A DNA stretch of 37,269 bases, from the NCBI GenBank assembly GCA_030840525.1, contig JAVEEI010000004.1:1-37269 (forward strand), read 5' to 3'. Below are positions 34,560-37,269 of the stretch, in pieces; positions within the stretch are counted from its first letter, which is position 1, and each line of letters starts with the position of its first letter. The position numbers and the translations under genes are program-made. This stretch comes from Frankiaceae bacterium (GTDB taxonomy: Bacteria > Actinomycetota > Actinomycetes > JAFAQI01). The notes beneath the pieces are model-generated. The model did no database searches, had not been told where the DNA came from, and saw nothing but the letters and a program-made list of their open reading frames with translations.

Positions 34560-34666
34560 GCCGCCGGCGGGCCGAAGCGTGTGCGGCCGCGGTGGCTATA
34601 GCGACCGCCCACGCTCACACTTGCCGGGCCCACGGCAGGAATTCGCCGCCGGCGCGCCGAAGCGTG
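34560..34666 (+). repeat. Direct repeat pair upstream of the secreted Asp-box gene
   Basis: GCCGCCGGCGGGCCGAAGCGTG-type 22-mers occur at 34560-34581 and 34645-34666 with one mismatch, in the gap between the divergent rarA and surface-protein genes. The intervening 63 bp includes a TATAGC at 34598-34603. A paired operator is possible; nothing else was recognised in this gap. Confidence 0.5.
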
Positions 34667-34694
34667 GCGCGACCGACCTGGGAGGGGACCACCC

Positions 34695-36884
34695 GTGAAG
34701 CGTTCCGTCGTCCTTGCCACGACCGTTGCCACCGGCCTCGGCGCGATCACGCTGGCGCTGACGCCCGCGAGCGGCGCGTCGGTGAAGCCCGGCGCCATCC
34801 GCTTCGGCGTGCCGCGCGTCGTCGACCCGATCCACGTCTACGGCGAGCCCGACATCAAGGTCGCGCCGAACGGGACCGTCTACGTCTCCGGCCCGCAGGG
34901 CACCGGCACCCAGCGCTCGATCTGGAACGCCTCCTACGACAACGGCGACTCCTACCGCCTGGTGCAGGACAACAAGACCGGTACGGCGTACCCGTCCGCG
35001 CTCATCCCGACGAAGTCGACGATGGGCCCGGGCGGCGGCGACACCGAGATCGCGATCGACCGGCACAGCAACATCTACTACGCCGACCTTTACGCGCTGG
35101 CGTGCTTCACCGCGGGCTACTCGCACGACAACGGCCGTACCGTGCAGTCGACGCCGCTCGGCTGCTCCGCTCCCGGCGCGGACCGGCAGTGGATGGGGGT
35201 CTACGACCCGGCGCCGAGCGACCACACGATCTCGCCGTACAAGGGCGCACGTCCGTTGGTGTACCTGAAGTACTCGGCGGCGACGAACGGCTCCAAGGTC
35301 GACTACACCGACGGCTCGAACCCGACGAACTGGCACCAGGACGACGGTGCCACGACGATCGCGACCGGCGGCGGCTACAGCCCGACCGACGCGCCGATCG
35401 CGATCGACCAGCACACCGGCGACCTGCTCACCGTCGTCATGCACGGCGGTGGCATGGCGCTCGCCGTCGGCCAGCCGGCAAAGGACGGCACGGCGCACCT
35501 GACGATGAAGTACGAGCCGATCATGCCCAACGTCCTGGGCGGCGACCCCAACACGCTGTTCCCGGGCTTCGCCGAGGACGCCGGCCGCAACCTCTACGTC
35601 GTCTGGGTGGGCGGCAGCGACTACCAGCTCTACTACTCCTACGCGAAGCCGCTCGCGAACGGCCGCGACTGGGGCGCCTGGAGCCCGGCGATCAAGATCA
35701 ACCGCCCGCCGGCCGCGGTCGGCCTCATGCCGTGGGTGGCCGGCGGCCGCAACGGCATCATCGACGTCGCGTGGTACGGCACCGACATGAGCCTCGGCCA
35801 GCTCGGCAACGCCGGCCCGTCGGCGAAGAAGGGCGAGGCGTGGTGGACGTGGTTCGCGCAGATCGACAAGGCGGCGTCGAGCCGGCCGCACATCGTCGAG
35901 TCGGTCGCGAGCCAGCACCCCATGCACTACAACGACATCTGCATGCTCGGCACCGGCTGCATCACCGCGACCGGTAACCGCAACATCGCGGACTTCTTCC
36001 AGGTGACCATCGACAACCAGGGCCGCGCGCGCATCGTCTACACCGACACGTCGAACGGCCTCGCGTCCGTCCTCGGCAACGTCGAGGCGGCCGACCACCC
36101 GGGCGCCGCGGTCGTGACCGTGGCGACCCAGGAGACCGGCCTCGACGCGTGGACCGGCAAGCCGCTGAAGCCGGCGGAGACGCAGGCGCCGCTCGCGCAG
36201 GTCACCGACCCGGCCGGCGACGCCCGGTACCCGGTGCTCGGCGGTACGGCGGTGCCGGGCGCCGACATCGAGAAGGTCCAGCTCGCCCGCAACAGCAAGG
36301 AGCTCAAGATCACCGTGACGACGGCGCACGGCACGCTGGCCGACGCGGCGAAGGCCGCGGCGGCGTCGTACGGGCGGTTGGTCGTGCGCTGGCAGATGGG
36401 CAACACGCTCTACCACGCGGGCGTCGACATGGACGCGAGCGGCGCGACCCCGGCGACGTTCTACGCCGGCAAGACGGCGAGCACCGACTCGTGCTCGGTG
36501 TCGGCGTGTGACCCGCACACGCTCGACTACGTCGCGCCGCCGCTGACCGGCGCGGTCGCGGCGACCGGCACGGTGCGGGCCGGCCAGAACACGATCTACA
36601 CGATCCACGTGCCGCTGTCGGCGGTCGGCAACCCGTCGAGCAAGAGCCTGCTCGAGGAGGTCGCGGGTTACGTGTTCGCCGCGCCGGTCTCGGGCGCCAC
36701 GCCGGACAGCAAGGTGCAGAGCGACGCCGACGAGGTCCCGCTCGAGCTCGAGGGGACCAAGTCGTTCAACTTCGAGGCGGCCGCGGCGAAGCACGGCACG
36801 TTCGCCGGCGCGGTGCTGCCGGAGGCGCTGCTGCTCCCGCTGCTGGGCATCGCGTCGCTAGCCCGCCGCCGCCGCGCGGAGTAA
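34695..36884 (+). CDS. Secreted Asp-box (sialidase-like propeller) protein with C-terminal anchor
   Basis: A 729-residue exported protein. A signal peptide (about residues 1-28, ending TPASGAS) leads into a propeller-like domain (about 40-420) with Asp-box-like motifs SYDNGDSYRL and SHDNGRTVQS. A C-terminal beta domain (about 485-690) begins TDPAGDARYPVLGG. The end, LPEALLLPLLGIASLARRRR, is a short helix plus basic cluster resembling a sorting signal. No catalytic sialidase residues were confirmed, so enzyme activity is not claimed. GGGAGGGG lies before GTG 34695. A paralogue begins 168 bp after it, behind a long hairpin. Confidence 0.85.
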   Translation: MKRSVVLATTVATGLGAITLALTPASGASVKPGAIRFGVPRVVDPIHVYGEPDIKVAPNGTVYVSGPQGTGTQRSIWNASYDNGDSYRLVQDNKTGTAYPSALIPTKSTMGPGGGDTEIAIDRHSNIYYADLYALACFTAGYSHDNGRTVQSTPLGCSAPGADRQWMGVYDPAPSDHTISPYKGARPLVYLKYSAATNGSKVDYTDGSNPTNWHQDDGATTIATGGGYSPTDAPIAIDQHTGDLLTVVMHGGGMALAVGQPAKDGTAHLTMKYEPIMPNVLGGDPNTLFPGFAEDAGRNLYVVWVGGSDYQLYYSYAKPLANGRDWGAWSPAIKINRPPAAVGLMPWVAGGRNGIIDVAWYGTDMSLGQLGNAGPSAKKGEAWWTWFAQIDKAASSRPHIVESVASQHPMHYNDICMLGTGCITATGNRNIADFFQVTIDNQGRARIVYTDTSNGLASVLGNVEAADHPGAAVVTVATQETGLDAWTGKPLKPAETQAPLAQVTDPAGDARYPVLGGTAVPGADIEKVQLARNSKELKITVTTAHGTLADAAKAAAASYGRLVVRWQMGNTLYHAGVDMDASGATPATFYAGKTASTDSCSVSACDPHTLDYVAPPLTGAVAATGTVRAGQNTIYTIHVPLSAVGNPSSKSLLEEVAGYVFAAPVSGATPDSKVQSDADEVPLELEGTKSFNFEAAAAKHGTFAGAVLPEALLLPLLGIASLARRRRAE

Positions 36885-36927
36885 CCGGGTGGGGGTGGCG
36901 CGCGTAGCGCGCCCGCCCCACCCCGTC

Positions 36928-36982
36928 GAGTGTGACGAAGCTCGTCTTCTCAGCGATTGAGAAGACGAGCTTCGTCACACTC
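36928..36982. repeat. Dispersed long hairpin element, copy 2
   Basis: A perfect 25-bp inverted repeat: left arm 36928-36952 (starts GAGTGTGACGAAGC, ends TCTTCTCA), loop GCGAT, right arm 36958-36982. Almost the same arms as at 21265-21325. It lies 44 bp past the stop of the Asp-box gene, in the position of a terminator. A loose half-copy (GTGACGAAGTTCG) appears at about 37035-37047. Confidence 0.9.
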
Positions 36983-37051
36983 AAACCTCGGGCTGGGAGG
37001 GGCCGGTGGCCGGCGGGCAGGAAAGCGGACAGACGTGACGAAGTTCGCGCC

Positions 37052-37269
37052 ATGTACCCGCGCACCGTGTCCTGCCTCGCCGCCGCCGCCGCACTCGCCC
37101 TGACCGGTCTCGCCGCCGGCTCGGCCACCGCCGGAACGTCGGCGGCGACGCCCGTGTTCGGCGTACCGCGGATCGTCGACCCCATCCACGCGTACGGCGA
37201 ACCCGACCTCGCGGTCAACCCGAAGACCGGGGCGATCCACGCGTCCGGCCCGCAGGGCACCGGCACCCA
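37052..37269 (+). CDS. Paralogue of the Asp-box protein (partial, runs off right edge)
   Basis: The first 72 codons of a second secreted protein. The signal peptide (MYPRTVSCLAAAAALALTGL, then GSATAG) is followed by VFGVPRIVDPIHAYGEPDLA and ASGPQGTGT, which align closely with the neighbouring paralogue (VFGVPRIVDPIH against RFGVPRVVDPIH). ATG 37052 has no strong ribosome-binding site. The C-terminal part is outside the window. Confidence 0.88.
   Translation, partial: MYPRTVSCLAAAAALALTGLAAGSATAGTSAATPVFGVPRIVDPIHAYGEPDLAVNPKTGAIHASGPQGTGT

Overview
This window is high-GC chromosomal DNA of an actinomycete-type bacterium. The evidence is frequent GTG starts, ATGA/GTGA stop-start overlaps at most operon junctions, the mixed his/trp cluster (hisA/priA, ridA, hisF, hisI, trpE, a Trp-associated membrane gene, trpC, trpB), and the order rarA, DUF948-type gene, small membrane gene, alaS, ruvX, mltG, aroE. 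I cannot name the genus. No rRNA, tRNA, IS element, phage gene or CRISPR array was recognised.

Layout. (1) About 1-6040, minus strand: his/trp biosynthesis, with trpB cut by the left edge. (2) 6147-7718, plus strand: a membrane-anchored probable beta-propeller protein, separated from the next block by a strong bidirectional hairpin. (3) 7784-25746, minus strand: a complete monoderm-style type IV pilus (T4P) locus. In transcription order it holds roadblock/LC7, DUF4388/PATAN and small-GTPase genes, a small gene, pilB; then pilT and pilC; an HTH regulator; two near-identical major pilins; a minor pilin and three larger minor-pilin-like genes; pilD; and pilM-N-O plus a PilP-like gene. No secretin gene is present. 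(4) 25789-34550, minus strand: a cation/proton antiporter gene with an in-frame TAG, a ParB-like hypothetical, aroE, mltG, ruvX, alaS, two small membrane genes and rarA. (5) 34695-37269, plus strand: two tandem paralogues of a secreted Asp-box protein, the second cut by the right edge.

The most interesting signal is regulatory. Five T4P transcription units (roadblock-pilB, pilT-pilC, pilA2, pilA1, pilM-P) are preceded by the same bipartite element, (C/T)TCAAG - exactly 15 nt - (G/A)CCGA, which resembles promoters of FliA/WhiG (sigma-28) class sigma factors. Between that element and pilA1 lies a sequence with the landmarks of a GEMM-I (cyclic-di-GMP) riboswitch. The sister pilin pilA2 has the promoter but no riboswitch, and PilB carries two MshEN-type c-di-GMP-binding motifs. 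Together these suggest a motility-sigma regulon in which c-di-GMP acts on one of two major pilins by RNA and on the extension ATPase by protein binding. An HTH regulator in the locus has a GGGAC/GTCCC inverted repeat across its start, and similar half-sites surround the predicted pilT transcription start.

Other oddities are a dispersed long hairpin element (two copies), a duplication that creates a 10-codon coupling ORF between mltG and aroE, a triplicated alaS start, and a palindromic GTGATCATGGCGTT repeat cluster upstream of pilD.
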